Origin: Siccibacter colletis
Lineage (GTDB): Bacteria; Pseudomonadota; Gammaproteobacteria; Enterobacterales; Enterobacteriaceae
DNA length: 52,740 nt
Assembly: GCF_000696575.1 (NCBI RefSeq)
Contig: NZ_JMSQ01000020.1
Location: 1-52,740 of the forward strand
Reading direction: 5' to 3'
Below are positions 1-11,455 of the stretch, piece after piece; position 1 is the stretch's first letter, and each line of letters opens with the position of its first letter. The notes beneath the pieces were generated by a model. It saw nothing but the letters and a program-made list of their open reading frames with translations. It searched no databases and was not told where the DNA came from. The position numbers and the translations under genes were made by a program.

Positions 1-12
1 CCCCCGCAACCA
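1..12 (+). tRNA. 3' end of an initiator tRNA-Met (partial)
   Basis: The first 12 bases are identical to the last 12 bases of the complete initiator tRNA at 71-147, including the encoded CCA. This is the acceptor end of a preceding tandem copy whose body lies outside the window. In E. coli the same place upstream of amiC carries the tandem metZ-metW-metV initiator tRNA genes, so a tandem cluster is expected here. Confidence 0.8.
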
Positions 13-70
13 ATTACGATGCTGGCAACGGCCAAAAGCGCGTAATAAAAAGAAGAAGTAGTAAGACGGA

Positions 71-147
<77 letters not shown>

Positions 148-160
148 ACTTATAAATAAG

Positions 161-181
161 CACCCTTAAGGGTGTTTTTTT
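161..181 (+). terminator. Rho-independent terminator of the initiator tRNA operon
   Basis: CACCC and GGGTG form a 5-bp stem closed by a TTAA loop, followed by seven T residues. It lies 13 bp after the tRNA 3' end and ends transcription towards amiC, which runs on the opposite strand. Confidence 0.85.
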
Positions 182-216
182 ATGCCTGAAATTCAGCGCA
201 GCCAAAAAACGGCGCG

Positions 217-1464
217 TTATCCGCGCCGCGCCATCCGTGCATCATCGGCAAAATAGGCTTCAATCCCTGCCAGAATCGACTCCGCCACCTGCTGCTGAAA
301 CGCCGCGGTACGCAATTTACGTTCTTCTTCCACGTTACTGATAAACGCCGTTTCCACCAGAATCGACGGGATCTCAGGGGCTTTTAACACCGCAAACCCG
401 GCCTGATCGACGCTGTTTTTGTGCAGCTTATTCACGCCACCCAGCCGCTTGAGCACCTCTTTCCCGAACTTCAGGCTGTCGGTAATGGTGAGCGACTGCA
501 CCATGTCGAACATCGTATGGTCGAGATAGCGATCGCCGCTTTTGCTCACCCCACCGATCAAATCCGCGGCGTTCTGCGTCTGCGCCAGATACTTTGCCGC
601 CGTGCTGGTGGCCCCTTTGGTGGAAAGCGCAAATACCGACGACCCCCGCGCCGCGCGGTTGGTGAAGGCATCTGCGTGAATCGAGACGAACAGATCCGCC
701 CGCTGCTTCTGGGCTTTGGCAACGCGCACCTTGAGTGGGATAAACACATCCTCGTTGCGCGTCATAAAGACCTTCATGTTGTTCTTTTTCTCGATCAGAG
801 CGCGCAGACGGCGAGCGATCTGCAGCACCACGTCTTTTTCTCGGGTCTTGTACTTGCCGATAGCGCCGGGATCTTCCCCACCGTGACCGGGATCGATCAT
901 GATGACAATCGGGCGATCGCGCCCGGCTTTACCCGGCTGCGGGCCACCGGAGGGGGTTTTCTGCTCCAGTTCACCCTTGTTGTAATCCTCAAGCAGCGCC
1001 AGCAGCGGATCTTCCGCGTGATTGCCGTTAGCCGGATAGAGATCCATCACCAGGCGCTCTTTGAACTCAGCCACCGGGGCCAGTGCAAACAGCTGCGGCG
1101 ACACGTTCTGCTTCAGCTCAAACACCATACGCACGGTATTGGGATCGAACTGGCCGACGCGTGCCGACTGAATAAAGGGATCGTCACTGCGGATCTGGTT
1201 GCCCAACCCTTTCAGCACGGCGTTCAGGTTGATCCCTTCGATATCCACCACCACGCGTTCCGGGTTACTCAGCGCAAACTGGCGATATTTCAGCACGCGG
1301 TTTGATTCAATGGTCACGCGCGTATAGGTGGAGGCAGGCCAGACGCGCACCGCGATGACCTGGCCTGAAGCCGCCAGCCCAACCTGACTGACGCTTAATA
1401 ACCACATTGCCCCCGCCCCCTGCAAAAGATGACGACGGCTTACGCCTGAATTAAAACCTGACAT
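217..1464 (-). CDS. amiC: N-acetylmuramoyl-L-alanine amidase AmiC
   Basis: This periplasmic zinc amidase cleaves the amide bond between MurNAc and the stem peptide during septal peptidoglycan splitting. In E. coli it is activated by the NlpD LytM protein. The 415-aa product (E. coli 417) begins with a twin-arginine signal ([15 protein letters not shown]), so export by Tat is expected. An AMIN domain, which targets the septum, spans about residues 35-140. A linker follows, then the Amidase_3 catalytic domain from about 190. The zinc-ligand motifs are visible: [10 protein letters not shown], the E of TREKD, SIHADAF and the final glutamate in VETAFISN. It is divergent from argA and convergent with the tRNA terminator, as in E. 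coli. Confidence 0.97.
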   Translation of the reverse strand: MSGFNSGVSRRHLLQGAGAMWLLSVSQVGLAASGQVIAVRVWPASTYTRVTIESNRVLKYRQFALSNPERVVVDIEGINLNAVLKGLGNQIRSDDPFIQSARVGQFDPNTVRMVFELKQNVSPQLFALAPVAEFKERLVMDLYPANGNHAEDPLLALLEDYNKGELEQKTPSGGPQPGKAGRDRPIVIMIDPGHGGEDPGAIGKYKTREKDVVLQIARRLRALIEKKNNMKVFMTRNEDVFIPLKVRVAKAQKQRADLFVSIHADAFTNRAARGSSVFALSTKGATSTAAKYLAQTQNAADLIGGVSKSGDRYLDHTMFDMVQSLTITDSLKFGKEVLKRLGGVNKLHKNSVDQAGFAVLKAPEIPSILVETAFISNVEEERKLRTAAFQQQVAESILAGIEAYFADDARMARRG

Positions 1465-1624
1465 GCCACTCCCGGGTAAATAACCTGAAATTCTGCGTAG
1501 ATTGTTAAAATTGGAGCAAAACTTTAGCGAAAGGCGCTAACGCTGTCATCTATAAAAGGGTAAACATTACGTCATATCTCCTTCACCCTCGGCGCGTACC
1601 CTCATGAGCGGATGAAATTCCTGC

Positions 1625-1680
1625 TTGCACACTGCGCCACAAAAGAATAAAAATACAAAAATTACGAATAAAAATTCAAT
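1625..1680 (+). promoter_or_regulatory. argA promoter with two tandem ARG boxes (ArgR operator)
   Basis: A promoter with -35 TTGCAC (1625-1630), a 17-bp spacer and -10 TAAAAA (1648-1653) precedes argA. Two 18-bp ARG boxes overlap it: 1642-1659 (weaker left box) and 1663-1680, whose core GAATAAAAATTCA is close to the consensus palindrome. They are separated by 3 bp, the classic spacing for one ArgR hexamer. Arginine-dependent repression of argA is therefore expected. Known for the E. coli homologue; here inferred from the sites. Confidence 0.85.
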
Positions 1681-1691
1681 GAGGGGTTGCC

Positions 1692-3023
1692 GTGGTTAAG
1701 GAGCGTAGAATCGAACTGGTGCAGGGATTCCGCCATTCTGTTCCTTATATTAATGCCCACCGGGGTAAGACATTCGTCATTATGCTTGGCGGCGAAGCCA
1801 TTGAGCATGAGAACTTCTCCAGCATCGTCAACGATATTGGTCTGCTGCACAGTCTGGGCATCCGCCTGGTGCTGGTTTATGGCGCGCGTCCGCAGATCGA
1901 CGCAAACCTGGCGGCGCATCATCATGAACCGGTGTACCACAAGCACACGCGCGTGACCGACGCCAAAACCCTCGAACTGGTTAAGCAGGCAGCGGGACTG
2001 CTGCAGCTTGATATCACCGCTCGCCTTTCTATGAGCCTGAATAATACGCCGCTGCAGGGCGCACATATCAACGTGGTGAGCGGCAACTTTATTATTGCTC
2101 AGCCGTTAGGCGTGGACGACGGCATCGACTACTGCCACAGCGGCCGTATTCGCCGCATCGATGAAGAAGCGATCCACCGTCAGCTCGACAGCGGCGCTAT
2201 CGTGCTGATGGGGCCGGTTGCCGTATCGGTTACCGGTGAGAGTTTTAACCTCACCTCAGAAGAGATTGCCACCCAGCTGGCGAGCAAACTGAAAGCGGAA
2301 AAAATGATTGGCTTCTGCTCGTCTCAGGGCGTCATCGATGACGACGGCAATATTATTTCCGAGCTGTTCCCCAATGAAGCCCAGGCCCGGGTTGAAGCCC
2401 TCGAAGAGAAAGGCGACTTTCACTCCGGGACGGTGCGTTTCCTGCGCGGCGCAGTGAAAGCCTGCCGAAGCGGCGTGCGCCGCAGCCACTTAATCAGCTA
2501 TCAGGAGGATGGCGCGCTGCTGCAGGAGCTGTTTTCCCGCGACGGCATCGGTACGCAGATTGTTATGGAGAGTGCCGAGCAGATCCGCCGGGCTAATATC
2601 AACGACATCGGCGGCATCCTTGAGCTAATTCGCCCGCTGGAACAGCAGGGAATTCTGGTGCGCCGCTCCCGCGAGCAGCTGGAAATGGAGATTGATAAGT
2701 TCACCATTATTCAGCGCGACAATCTGACCATCGCCTGCGCCGCCCTCTATCCTTTCCCGGAGGAAAAAATCGGCGAGATGGCCTGCGTGGCGGTACATCC
2801 GGACTACCGCAGCTCGGCGCGGGGCGAAGTTCTGCTGCAGCGTATTGAAACCCAGGCAAAGCAGATGGGGCTGAGCAAACTGTTTGTACTCACCACGCGC
2901 AGCATTCACTGGTTCCAGGAGCGCGGCTTTACGCCAGTGGACATTGACTCTTTGCCTGAGAGTAAAAAAGAGATGTACAACTATCAGCGCCGCTCGAAAG
3001 TGCTGATGGCCGACCTCACCTGA
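1692..3023 (+). CDS. argA: amino-acid N-acetyltransferase (N-acetylglutamate synthase)
   Basis: This cytoplasmic enzyme transfers acetyl from acetyl-CoA to glutamate, the first step of arginine synthesis, and is inhibited by arginine. The product is 443 aa, the same length as in E. coli. An N-terminal amino-acid-kinase-like domain (about 1-290) contains the inactive kinase fold that binds arginine. A C-terminal GNAT domain (about 295-443) contains [17 protein letters not shown], the acetyl-CoA pyrophosphate loop. The start is GTG at 1692, preceded by GAGGGG, and gives the conserved start [11 protein letters not shown]. The gene is transcribed alone and converges on recD, leaving 5 bp between stops. 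Confidence 0.97.
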   Translation: MVKERRIELVQGFRHSVPYINAHRGKTFVIMLGGEAIEHENFSSIVNDIGLLHSLGIRLVLVYGARPQIDANLAAHHHEPVYHKHTRVTDAKTLELVKQAAGLLQLDITARLSMSLNNTPLQGAHINVVSGNFIIAQPLGVDDGIDYCHSGRIRRIDEEAIHRQLDSGAIVLMGPVAVSVTGESFNLTSEEIATQLASKLKAEKMIGFCSSQGVIDDDGNIISELFPNEAQARVEALEEKGDFHSGTVRFLRGAVKACRSGVRRSHLISYQEDGALLQELFSRDGIGTQIVMESAEQIRRANINDIGGILELIRPLEQQGILVRRSREQLEMEIDKFTIIQRDNLTIACAALYPFPEEKIGEMACVAVHPDYRSSARGEVLLQRIETQAKQMGLSKLFVLTTRSIHWFQERGFTPVDIDSLPESKKEMYNYQRRSKVLMADLT

Positions 3024-3028
3024 CAGAT

Positions 3029-4888
3029 TCAGGCTCCCTCTGGAGCCTGGATCTGGTGCGCGCCAAAGATCGCCGTCAGGCCACTGCGCCGTTCAATACG
3101 CGTATCTATCGCCTGCTCCAGCACGCGTTCGCTGGCATAGAGCGACAGCTTACTGCGCGCTCGCGTGATGGCGGTATAGACAAGTTCGCGCGACACCACC
3201 GGGGTAAACTGCGTCGGCAGCACCAGCGCAGCATGATCAAACTCGGAGCCCTGCGACTTGTGCACCGTCATTACCCATGCCGTCTCGTGAGCCGGTAAAC
3301 GCCCCGGCTGGACTGACTTAATTGTGCCATCAGGCATCGGGAACCAGACGCGCAGCCCCTGCCCTCGATCCAGCGCAATGCCGATATCGCCGTTGAACAA
3401 CCCCAGCGCGCTGTCGTTACGCACAATCATCACCGGACGTCCTTCATACCAGCGGGAGAGCGGATCGGGACGAATATGCCTGCCGCGCGCCAGCACCTGC
3501 TCAATCTGCTCATTCAGCCCGGCCACGCCAAAGGGCCCTTCACGTAGCGCGCACAACACCTGAAAGCGGCTGAACGCCTCAAGTACCACCTCGGGTGCCG
3601 CTCGTGCTGTAATCGCCTGCAAAAATTCGCGATAACCCTGCGCCAGGGCATCCACCATCGCGACGCACTCTTCACGGGTGTGCAGCGACTGCAGCGCGAT
3701 ATCCGCAAACGGCTGCTGAAGTATGCTTTTGACCGCCGCCAGATCGCTACGGTTAACCGCGAAAGCCAGCTGACCGATGCCGGAATCGCTGCCGAAGCGA
3801 TAACTTTTTTGCAGCAGGCAGAGCGCATCACGCAGCGGCGCTGCTCGCGCCTCATCACCGCACGGCAGCTCGCACCCGGTTAGCCGCTGCAGCTCCCCGG
3901 CGCGTGATGAGGTATAGCCGTAGCTGGCGAAGTGGCAGACATCGCCCAGCACCGCCCCCGCCTCGACCGAGGCCAGCTGATCGCGGTCGCCTAAAAAGAT
4001 CACTCGCGCCGCGGGCGGCAGCGCCTCGATCAGCCGCGCCATCATCGGCAGGTCGATCATCGAGGCTTCATCCACCACCAGCACGTCGAGATGCAACGGG
4101 TTATCGCGGTGATGCCGCATGCGCTGGCTCCCCGGCTGCGCGCCTAACAGACGATGCAGCGTGCGCGCCTCCGCCGGGAACAGCGCCTTTTGCGCATCGT
4201 TGATCGGGAGCTGGCGCAGCGCTTTGCCGAGCGACTCGGTCAGACGCGCCGCGGCTTTACCGGTCGGCGCTGCCAGCTGAATGCGCGGCGGTTTATCCTG
4301 CGCCATCTGCAGTAGTGCGGCCAGCAGCTTCGCCACGGTGGTGGTTTTACCGGTGCCCGGCCCGCCGGAGATCACCGAGATACGCCGCGTCAGCGCTACC
4401 GCTGCGGCAACTTTCTGCCAGTTAAGGGCTTCGTCACCGGGAAACAGCGCATTGAGCGTAGCCGCTATGCGTGCTTCGTCGTGCTCAATAACGCGGTTGC
4501 CGTCGCGGAAAAACGCGGCCACGCACTGCTCGTTGCGCCACATGCGGTTAAAGTAGAGACGATTATCGATAAGCTTGAGCGGCGCAGGCTCGTCGTCTTT
4601 GGCGACCGCAGGTGAGTGCTGCAGCACCGCGCGCCAGTCACCTTCCACGCCCGCCTCATCGAACAGCGCTTTCGCCAGTGTGGCATCACGCCAGGCAAAG
4701 CTGTCGTGCGGCGTCAGGGATGCCAGCGGCAGGCACACATGTCCCTCACCGGCGTCAAAACTCAGTTGCGCCGCAGCCAGCATCAGGGCGGGTTCGTCTT
4801 CGCCAGCAATCATCATGGCAAATTGCGCATCCAGCGGCCGCAGACATTTACGCTCCACGGCCTGGATCAGTAGCTCACGCATTTTCAT
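3029..4888 (-). CDS. recD: exodeoxyribonuclease V alpha subunit RecD
   Basis: This is the 5'-to-3' helicase subunit of RecBCD, the enzyme that resects double-strand ends and loads RecA at Chi. The product is 619 aa (E. coli 608). Visible parts are the Walker A motif [16 protein letters not shown] (about residue 170), the Walker B region [16 protein letters not shown], and the C-terminal SF1 motifs [14 protein letters not shown] and [14 protein letters not shown]. Its start codon overlaps the recB stop as ATGA, so translation is coupled and the subunits are made in proportion. A perfect hairpin (3030-3049) covers the last codons, without a T tract on either strand; it may serve as a shared barrier between argA and recD. 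Confidence 0.97.
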   Translation of the reverse strand: MKMRELLIQAVERKCLRPLDAQFAMMIAGEDEPALMLAAAQLSFDAGEGHVCLPLASLTPHDSFAWRDATLAKALFDEAGVEGDWRAVLQHSPAVAKDDEPAPLKLIDNRLYFNRMWRNEQCVAAFFRDGNRVIEHDEARIAATLNALFPGDEALNWQKVAAAVALTRRISVISGGPGTGKTTTVAKLLAALLQMAQDKPPRIQLAAPTGKAAARLTESLGKALRQLPINDAQKALFPAEARTLHRLLGAQPGSQRMRHHRDNPLHLDVLVVDEASMIDLPMMARLIEALPPAARVIFLGDRDQLASVEAGAVLGDVCHFASYGYTSSRAGELQRLTGCELPCGDEARAAPLRDALCLLQKSYRFGSDSGIGQLAFAVNRSDLAAVKSILQQPFADIALQSLHTREECVAMVDALAQGYREFLQAITARAAPEVVLEAFSRFQVLCALREGPFGVAGLNEQIEQVLARGRHIRPDPLSRWYEGRPVMIVRNDSALGLFNGDIGIALDRGQGLRVWFPMPDGTIKSVQPGRLPAHETAWVMTVHKSQGSEFDHAALVLPTQFTPVVSRELVYTAITRARSKLSLYASERVLEQAIDTRIERRSGLTAIFGAHQIQAPEGA

Positions 4889-7800
4889 TGCGTCTTCTCC
4901 CCGGCAGTTTCGCCGGCAAACAATTTATCCATTTTTTCAATCAATACCGCGTCCGGGCGCGTGGTGAAAATGCCCTGACTGGCGCCATCGCCCTCAACGC
5001 CGCGTAAAAAGAGATAAATGACGCCGCCGAAGTGGCGATCGTAGTCATAGTCGGCCATACGATGGCGCAGATAACGATGCAACGCCAGGGTATAGAGCTG
5101 ATACTGAAGATCGTAGCGGTGCGATTGCATAGCACGCGCCATTGCCTCACGGGTATAGGCTTCTCCGCTGTCACCCAACCAGTTGGATTTATAGTCCAGC
5201 AGGTAATAGCGCCCCTGCCAGCGGAACACCAGGTCAATAAAGCCCTTCAGCATACCGCGCACCTGACGGAAGTTTAGCGGTGGGCAATCCGCCGACAGCG
5301 GGTCGTAATGACGAATCAGGGCATCAAGCGCCTGGGGCTGTAGAGGGGCGTCAATCGGGATATAGAACTCCAGTTCCACCTGTTTCTCTTTTGCGCCCAG
5401 CTGCCGTAGCGACACGCCCGTTTCGTTGAGCGGCGCCTGCAGAATGGCCTCCAGCCAGTCGGTCAACACCGGTTGCCAGCTCTCATCAAACCCACCGAGC
5501 TGCAACTGCTCGGTTACCCACTGCGCCTCAACCGGCTGGGTAAAATCAAGGCTCTCAAACAGGCCGTGCAGAAAGGTACCTGGCGAAGCGCCGCGCGGAA
5601 AGTTGTGGGCCGAGGGGGCGGCAGGCTCTGCAGGATGCGCTTCTCCGGCGGCATCCAGGTCGAGTCCCGGCATCAGATCCTGCGCCACGCTGGCTCCGTG
5701 CTGCTGCAATCCTGAATAACTGGTGACCCGCCAGTCATCAACCACGCGCCTTGCCAGCGCTCGCGCGCCAAGCTCTGCGGTTTCGCGCACCGGCGGCAGC
5801 CAGGGGGAATCATCGTCCGCTTCCGGGCGCAGCAGTGCTACCGGACCGTGACAAAACGCCTCAAGACAGGCCACAAGCTGCGATGCTTCCAGCGCATCGC
5901 CTTTTTGGAGCAGGCGTCCGATAGCGCTCTGATGAAAATGGGTAGCGCCCTTCTTCGCCCCGCGCCCGCGGAACAGCGGCGCAATCCCCAGGCTGCAGTG
6001 CCAGATTGAACGGGTCAGCGCCACATAAAGCAGACGCAAATCTTCCGCCAGGCGCTCGGCTTCGGCAAGCTCAAGGCTCTGCGGGTCTTTGTCGAGGTCC
6101 AGTACCGCGTCAAAGGTGGTACGGTCATGGTAGAAGGCCTGATCCTGCTCGCGGAAATTGGCGATAAACGGCAGCCAGACCAACGGATATTCCAGCCCCT
6201 TCGATTTATGAATCGTGACGATCTGCACCAGATGCCGGTCGCTCTCCAGCCGTAGCTGCTGACTTGATGCATTAGCATCTGGCTCGGCAATGTGCTGCGC
6301 CAGCCAGCGTACCAGCGCGTGTTCGCTGTCGGTCTGGGCAGAGGCCTCCTGCAGCAGCTCACTGAGATGCAGAATATCGGTCAGGCGTCGCTCACCGCCC
6401 GGCGTAGCCAGTAGATTTTCCGCTACCTGACGCCGCGTCATCAGCGCCCGCAGCATGGGCATCACACCGCGCTTCAGCCACACCTGGCGATAGCCGTCAA
6501 ACTCGTCCACCAGCGTATCCCAGGCCTGCTCGTCATTATTCAGCAGCTCAATGTCTACCGCTGTCAGCCCCAGCATGCTGGTCGCCATAGCGCTGCGCAG
6601 CGCATTTTCAACTTCCGGAGCCAGCACTGCCTGCAATAGCCAGAGCAGCTCCAGCGCTTCCGGCGTACTGAAAACGCTGTCGCGATTCGAAAGATAGACA
6701 GAAGGTATATTCAGCGCATATAGCGCATCGCGGATGAGCGCGGCCTCGTTACGGCTGCGCACCAGCACGGTAATATCGGAGGCCGCGACTGGCCGCGCGG
6801 TCTCGCCGCGCCATAGTAGCGCGTCACCGCGCAGGCCCGCAGCCAGCCAGTCGCGGATCTGCTGGGCGCAGACGCGTGCCATAAAATGTTGGTAATCACT
6901 TACTCCGACGCCATCGCCCTCCATCAGGCAGAGCGCCATCGCAGGCTGGGTTTCACCTTGCCAGGTAAAACGTAATCCGCTGTTGCGCGGCGCCGACTTT
7001 ACCGCCTGAAACGGGATATCGCGGAACAGGAAAGGATTATCTACCTGTGAAAACAGACGGTTCACGCACTCAATCATCGCGGGCGATGAGCGCCAGTTAG
7101 TATCCAGAGTGTAGTGAGCGCTAACTTCGTTGCGTGCCTTCATATAGGTAAAGATATCCGCGCCGCGAAAAGCGTAGATGGCCTGCTTTGGATCGCCAAT
7201 CAGCAGCAGGGCGGTTCCTTCCTGTCCATGCCAGATGCGATGAAAGATACGGTACTGCTGTGGATCGGTGTCCTGAAACTCATCGATCATCGCCGCGGGA
7301 AAACGGGTGCGGATAGCCAGCGCCAGCGCCTCCCCACCGGGCTGCTGCAGGGCGCTATCGAGGCGGCTGAGCATATCGTCAAAGCCCAGTTCACCGCGGC
7401 GGCGTTTCTCTTTGGCAACCGTGGCGCGGATCTCAGCCATTGCCCGGGTGATAACCAGGTCGCGCAACGTCAGCGGCTGGGCCAGTAAAGCATCAATAGC
7501 GCTGAACAGCGGATGACGTGGCGGCTCTCCACCTTCTTTAATGCGGCTATCAAGAAAACTCTGGGCAAATTTCCCCAGCGCCTCAGGCGGCGTATAGCTG
7601 ACGGTGCTCTCCTGCGCCCAGGCATTCACCTTGTCCATATAGCCGGCCTGGTTTTTACGGTTGAAGCGCTGCCGGTTGATGCCGGAGTTTTCGATAATTG
7701 CGTCCAGCTCGGGCTGCGCCTCGCGCCACAATGCTTTTACTTCATCGATCAGCGCGACCAGTCTTTCATGCCGGGCCTCAATGGTTTCATCATCCGCAGG

Positions 7801-8433
7801 GGGCGTTTTGATGCGCGGCGCTTCGCCGCTGAGGTAAAAGTTGATGTCCCGCAGCAGATCGTCCGGGCCACTCCAGGTCTCGCTGATCACCTGAGCCACT
7901 GATTTCGGCAGCGGGTAGCAGTGACGTCGCCAGAAATCGGCGCAGGCCTGATATCGCAGCAGCGACTCGTCTTCAATCAGCTTCAGCTCAAACGGCATGC
8001 CGGACTCAAAAGCATTCAGGCTAAGCATGCGCTGGCAAAAACCGTGGATGGTAAAAATAGCCGCCTCATCCATCTGCCGTTCGGCCAGTAGCAGCGTTTT
8101 CGCCGCATGGGGCTTGTCGTCAATTTCATCCAGCAGACTGCTGTAGAGCGGGTTATCACTCTGACCGCGCACGCAGGCGATACGCAATTCGTGAATATTG
8201 GCGCGAATACGCCCGCGGAGCTCCTCGGTGGCAGCCTCGGTGAACGTCACCACCAGCAGCTCTTCAACCGAAAGCGGTCGTGGAAACGCCTTCTCCTCAC
8301 CCAGCCCCAACAGCAGGCGCAGATAGAGCGCTGCAATGGTGAAGGTTTTTCCCGTCCCCGCAGACGCTTCAATGAGCCGCTCACCGGTAAGCGGCAAACG
8401 TAACGGATTAAGCGGTTCTGCGGGGGAAATCAT
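4885..8433 (-). CDS. recB: exodeoxyribonuclease V beta subunit RecB
   Basis: This subunit holds the 3'-to-5' SF1A helicase and the only nuclease active site of RecBCD. The product is 1182 aa (E. coli 1180). Walker A is [17 protein letters not shown] near residue 23, and motif II is [16 protein letters not shown] near residue 400. Helicase motif V/VI sequences [15 protein letters not shown] and LLYVALTRS follow. The C-terminal nuclease domain shows GFIDLVFRW and [10 protein letters not shown], matching the Asp/Asp/Lys triad of the RecB nuclease family. The start overlaps the ptrA stop by 4 nt and the stop overlaps the recD start by 4 nt, so ptrA-recB-recD form one coupled unit. Confidence 0.98.
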   Translation of the reverse strand: MISPAEPLNPLRLPLTGERLIEASAGTGKTFTIAALYLRLLLGLGEEKAFPRPLSVEELLVVTFTEAATEELRGRIRANIHELRIACVRGQSDNPLYSSLLDEIDDKPHAAKTLLLAERQMDEAAIFTIHGFCQRMLSLNAFESGMPFELKLIEDESLLRYQACADFWRRHCYPLPKSVAQVISETWSGPDDLLRDINFYLSGEAPRIKTPPADDETIEARHERLVALIDEVKALWREAQPELDAIIENSGINRQRFNRKNQAGYMDKVNAWAQESTVSYTPPEALGKFAQSFLDSRIKEGGEPPRHPLFSAIDALLAQPLTLRDLVITRAMAEIRATVAKEKRRRGELGFDDMLSRLDSALQQPGGEALALAIRTRFPAAMIDEFQDTDPQQYRIFHRIWHGQEGTALLLIGDPKQAIYAFRGADIFTYMKARNEVSAHYTLDTNWRSSPAMIECVNRLFSQVDNPFLFRDIPFQAVKSAPRNSGLRFTWQGETQPAMALCLMEGDGVGVSDYQHFMARVCAQQIRDWLAAGLRGDALLWRGETARPVAASDITVLVRSRNEAALIRDALYALNIPSVYLSNRDSVFSTPEALELLWLLQAVLAPEVENALRSAMATSMLGLTAVDIELLNNDEQAWDTLVDEFDGYRQVWLKRGVMPMLRALMTRRQVAENLLATPGGERRLTDILHLSELLQEASAQTDSEHALVRWLAQHIAEPDANASSQQLRLESDRHLVQIVTIHKSKGLEYPLVWLPFIANFREQDQAFYHDRTTFDAVLDLDKDPQSLELAEAERLAEDLRLLYVALTRSIWHCSLGIAPLFRGRGAKKGATHFHQSAIGRLLQKGDALEASQLVACLEAFCHGPVALLRPEADDDSPWLPPVRETAELGARALARRVVDDWRVTSYSGLQQHGASVAQDLMPGLDLDAAGEAHPAEPAAPSAHNFPRGASPGTFLHGLFESLDFTQPVEAQWVTEQLQLGGFDESWQPVLTDWLEAILQAPLNETGVSLRQLGAKEKQVELEFYIPIDAPLQPQALDALIRHYDPLSADCPPLNFRQVRGMLKGFIDLVFRWQGRYYLLDYKSNWLGDSGEAYTREAMARAMQSHRYDLQYQLYTLALHRYLRHRMADYDYDRHFGGVIYLFLRGVEGDGASQGIFTTRPDAVLIEKMDKLFAGETAGEKTQ

Positions 8434-11318
8434 TCTTTCTCACTCACTAGCGGTAATGTTTTTTGCAGGTTGCTGACGTTATCCCACTCTTTCCAGCCTG
8501 TCGGCGCGGCATAGCCTGGCTTGCCAGCCTGCTGGCCGGAAATTTGCGACAGAATAGCCATGCCCTGGGGTGCCACCACCGCCTTGTGGAAGAAATCAGC
8601 AAGCTGATGCGGCGTCAGCGCATCAATGCTGGCTACAACCTTGTCGCGCGAATCGAAGCGCATATTACCACGATCGAAGTCTTTACTCAGTTTCGATGCT
8701 TCTTCGCCAAGCGTCTGGGGAGCCTGCAGCATCTGGCTGATAACCCCCTGTTTAATCTGATTAAACGTGGTTTCATCCATCCCGCGTAGCCGTTTTTCTA
8801 CATCAGGGAAAAACGCCTCGTAGCGCTGCCAGAGATAAGCAGGCTGTTTATCACTGCTCTGTAGCAGGAAGCCCACCCCCCACTGACGGCCCACGCTCAT
8901 CGGGAATGCAAACACGGCATACCCGAGTTGCTCCTCGGTGCGCAGCTGATTGTAAAACCAAGGCTGCACGATTTGCCCCAGCATGGCGCTGGATGCTGCG
9001 CTGCTCGCTTCGCTATAGCCTTTTGGGACAAATACTGCAGCCAGTGCGGAGTCAGTGGTAATGCCAGGCTTGTTGAATAACACCTGCTGCGTCTTCTCTA
9101 CCTCAACATCCCGGTTCCGACTCCATGCCGCCCCCTCTGTTCCCAGTGAGGTTTTCACCGTCCGGCCAAACTGTATCGCCTGCGCCGCACTCATGTTTCC
9201 TATCACCATACATTCAGGGCTGGCGTTAGTTTTAAGCATTGACCGATAGGCATATACCTCGTCCAGGGTAATCGAGGGGAGTAGCGCCCGACGATCCTCG
9301 CGCTGGAAATAAGGCACCTGAGATAACATCTGCACCGGCATGATGGCCTGATCGTAGGCTTTTCCTTTCTCGGCGGAATCCATCATGCGGGCATACCATG
9401 ATTTCGCCTGCGCCAGTTGTTCATTGGTTGCCGTATAACTGAAATAGCCCTCCAGCAACGCCTGATAAAGATGCGGCAGCCGCTGTGTGTAGCCATTGGC
9501 ATTTACCATCAGCCCGTTGTTTGCATTGGTGGAAAAGCCAATCCCGCCGACCGCCGCCTGATTGCTTAGCTCATCCAGCGCCAGGCCAGCGAGGTAGTCG
9601 TTTAGCGCGAAAAGCACCTGATGCCGTGCGCTGTCCATTGCTTTCGGGTTGCGGAGCACTACGGACACATCTGCCCGGGGTTCGCTGGCGAAGTACTGGC
9701 TGGGCTGATAAATCACCCGCAGGCCAGGCTCATCCACCAACAGCTCTGGGTGCTTATAAGCCTTGTCGGCTTTGATCAACGTGAAATCATCCGGGATATA
9801 GGGATTAAGCGCCGGTAACGTCAATGCGATCTGCTGCGCTTGTTGCTGCCATCCACGGAAGGTCGTTGCCGGGATTTTTTCAACCTGATAAGGCGCCTGG
9901 ACAAAATAGGCCGTTTTATTATGCGGCTCATCCGGGCTGATGTACCAGATGCGGGCATTTTCAGGCGTCATCATGTCCAGGCGTGATTTAATTGCCTGCG
10001 GGTCATAGCGGTCAGCCAGGTTAACCACGTCTAAGGTATGTTCGACCGGAACCCTGATCATTGAGTCAGCCAGCCACTCTACATATCCCATATCGCGGGT
10101 AATCGAGGGATAGCGAAAATCGAGATCCAGTACCCGCGCCAGCTCATCGAAATAGCGCTTATCAACACCTTTCTCGCGCAGCAGGTTCAGATAGCTAAAG
10201 ACGGCAGCCACCACCTTATCACGCTGTTCGAGTCCTTTATCGGTTAAGGCTATGGAGATGGCAAACACCCCGCTATTGCCGGTTACCACGGGATCTGAAT
10301 CAGCGCGTACGCTTTCAGCCAACCCTTGCGACTGCAGCCAGTCGGAAAGCGTGCCCTGACTACGATTGCCGATCAGATATCCCACCAGCTCGTCGGTTTT
10401 GCTGCGAAACTGGTCGCTGTTATTATCGATACGAAACTCAACGCGGACCATTTTTCTCGGCTGGGCAGGCACGTAGTGCAAAATAATGCCTTTCTGAGCG
10501 TCAGTAACCACCGGCACGCTAATTTCCGGCTTCGTTATCGATTTATTGGGGATGCGTCCCCATGTACTGGCCGCCAGCTGAGCCAGCTCGGGTAACGGCT
10601 TGTTGCTATAAACCACGGCTTTCATGATGTTGGCAGAGTAGTATTTATCGTGAAACGCCCGTAGCGCCTCATGTACTGGGCTACCGGGCTTGTCGCTTAG
10701 CGTCTCAAGATTACCACCTGAAAAGCGCGCGCCTGGATGTGCCGGATTAAGCGTTTCGGCGCTGACCTGAGCCATGCGCATACCATCTCTCGCCCGAGCC
10801 AGCGTTAGCTCGGCATTTACCGCGTTACGCTCACGTGCAGCATATTTTTTTGCCAGTAAAGGTTCAGCGATGGCATCAGCAAGACGATCTACCGCGCCTT
10901 CCAGCGCATCGTTTTCCACCTCCAGGTAGTAGGCAGTACGGTAGGGTGCAGTACTGGCATTATGGCTACCGCCGTGCATCTTGAGATACTCAGAAAGCGC
11001 ATCGGGCTGCGGATACTTTTTCGACCCCATCAGCGACATATGTTCCAGATAGTGCGCCAGCCCGGCGTGGCTGTCCGGGTCCTGAAGCGAACCTACCGGT
11101 ACAACCAGAGCCGACAGGGATTTCACCGCTTTCGCATCGGATACCAGCAGCACAACCATTCCATTATCGAGGCGAATCGCCTGGTACTGGCGGTTATCCT
11201 TTTCGCTTTTCCTGATGGTTTCCTGTATGGGTTGCCAGGTTTGCGCGGCCTGACTTAAAGGTGCCCAGAGGGCAAAAGAGAACAGACATGCTTTAATCCA
11301 GGTGCGGTACACGGGCAT
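8430..11318 (-). CDS. ptrA: protease III (pitrilysin), periplasmic zinc protease
   Basis: This M16-family (inverzincin) metalloprotease of the periplasm degrades peptides of roughly under 7 kDa, such as insulin fragments. The product is 962 aa, identical in length to E. coli. It has a Sec signal peptide (MPVYRTWIKACLFSFALWAPLSQA, cleavage after AQA or SQA). The inverted zinc motif HYLEH follows with the downstream glutamate in RNAVNAELTLARAR. Three further M16 domains without a zinc site fill the rest. The gene sits between recC and recB in the recombination operon, as in E. coli, although no role of the protease in repair is known. Confidence 0.97.
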   Translation of the reverse strand: MPVYRTWIKACLFSFALWAPLSQAAQTWQPIQETIRKSEKDNRQYQAIRLDNGMVVLLVSDAKAVKSLSALVVPVGSLQDPDSHAGLAHYLEHMSLMGSKKYPQPDALSEYLKMHGGSHNASTAPYRTAYYLEVENDALEGAVDRLADAIAEPLLAKKYAARERNAVNAELTLARARDGMRMAQVSAETLNPAHPGARFSGGNLETLSDKPGSPVHEALRAFHDKYYSANIMKAVVYSNKPLPELAQLAASTWGRIPNKSITKPEISVPVVTDAQKGIILHYVPAQPRKMVRVEFRIDNNSDQFRSKTDELVGYLIGNRSQGTLSDWLQSQGLAESVRADSDPVVTGNSGVFAISIALTDKGLEQRDKVVAAVFSYLNLLREKGVDKRYFDELARVLDLDFRYPSITRDMGYVEWLADSMIRVPVEHTLDVVNLADRYDPQAIKSRLDMMTPENARIWYISPDEPHNKTAYFVQAPYQVEKIPATTFRGWQQQAQQIALTLPALNPYIPDDFTLIKADKAYKHPELLVDEPGLRVIYQPSQYFASEPRADVSVVLRNPKAMDSARHQVLFALNDYLAGLALDELSNQAAVGGIGFSTNANNGLMVNANGYTQRLPHLYQALLEGYFSYTATNEQLAQAKSWYARMMDSAEKGKAYDQAIMPVQMLSQVPYFQREDRRALLPSITLDEVYAYRSMLKTNASPECMVIGNMSAAQAIQFGRTVKTSLGTEGAAWSRNRDVEVEKTQQVLFNKPGITTDSALAAVFVPKGYSEASSAASSAMLGQIVQPWFYNQLRTEEQLGYAVFAFPMSVGRQWGVGFLLQSSDKQPAYLWQRYEAFFPDVEKRLRGMDETTFNQIKQGVISQMLQAPQTLGEEASKLSKDFDRGNMRFDSRDKVVASIDALTPHQLADFFHKAVVAPQGMAILSQISGQQAGKPGYAAPTGWKEWDNVSNLQKTLPLVSEKE

Positions 11319-11455
11319 TAACGAACCTCACAATCGCGTTACTTCGGCTAATCATCATTTATTGCTTGCCGCGGCCTGTATTCGGCAGCAGTCATTTTCC
11401 GGCCCGGGCATAATCTGGTTATGATGCCAGGCACCGGATCCGGTCGCTTCATAAC

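Noticed and set aside
3030-3049. Hairpin at the argA-recD junction as a bidirectional terminator
   Set aside because: The stem is perfect but neither strand has a following T run, and it lies within the last recD codons; it is only mentioned with recD.
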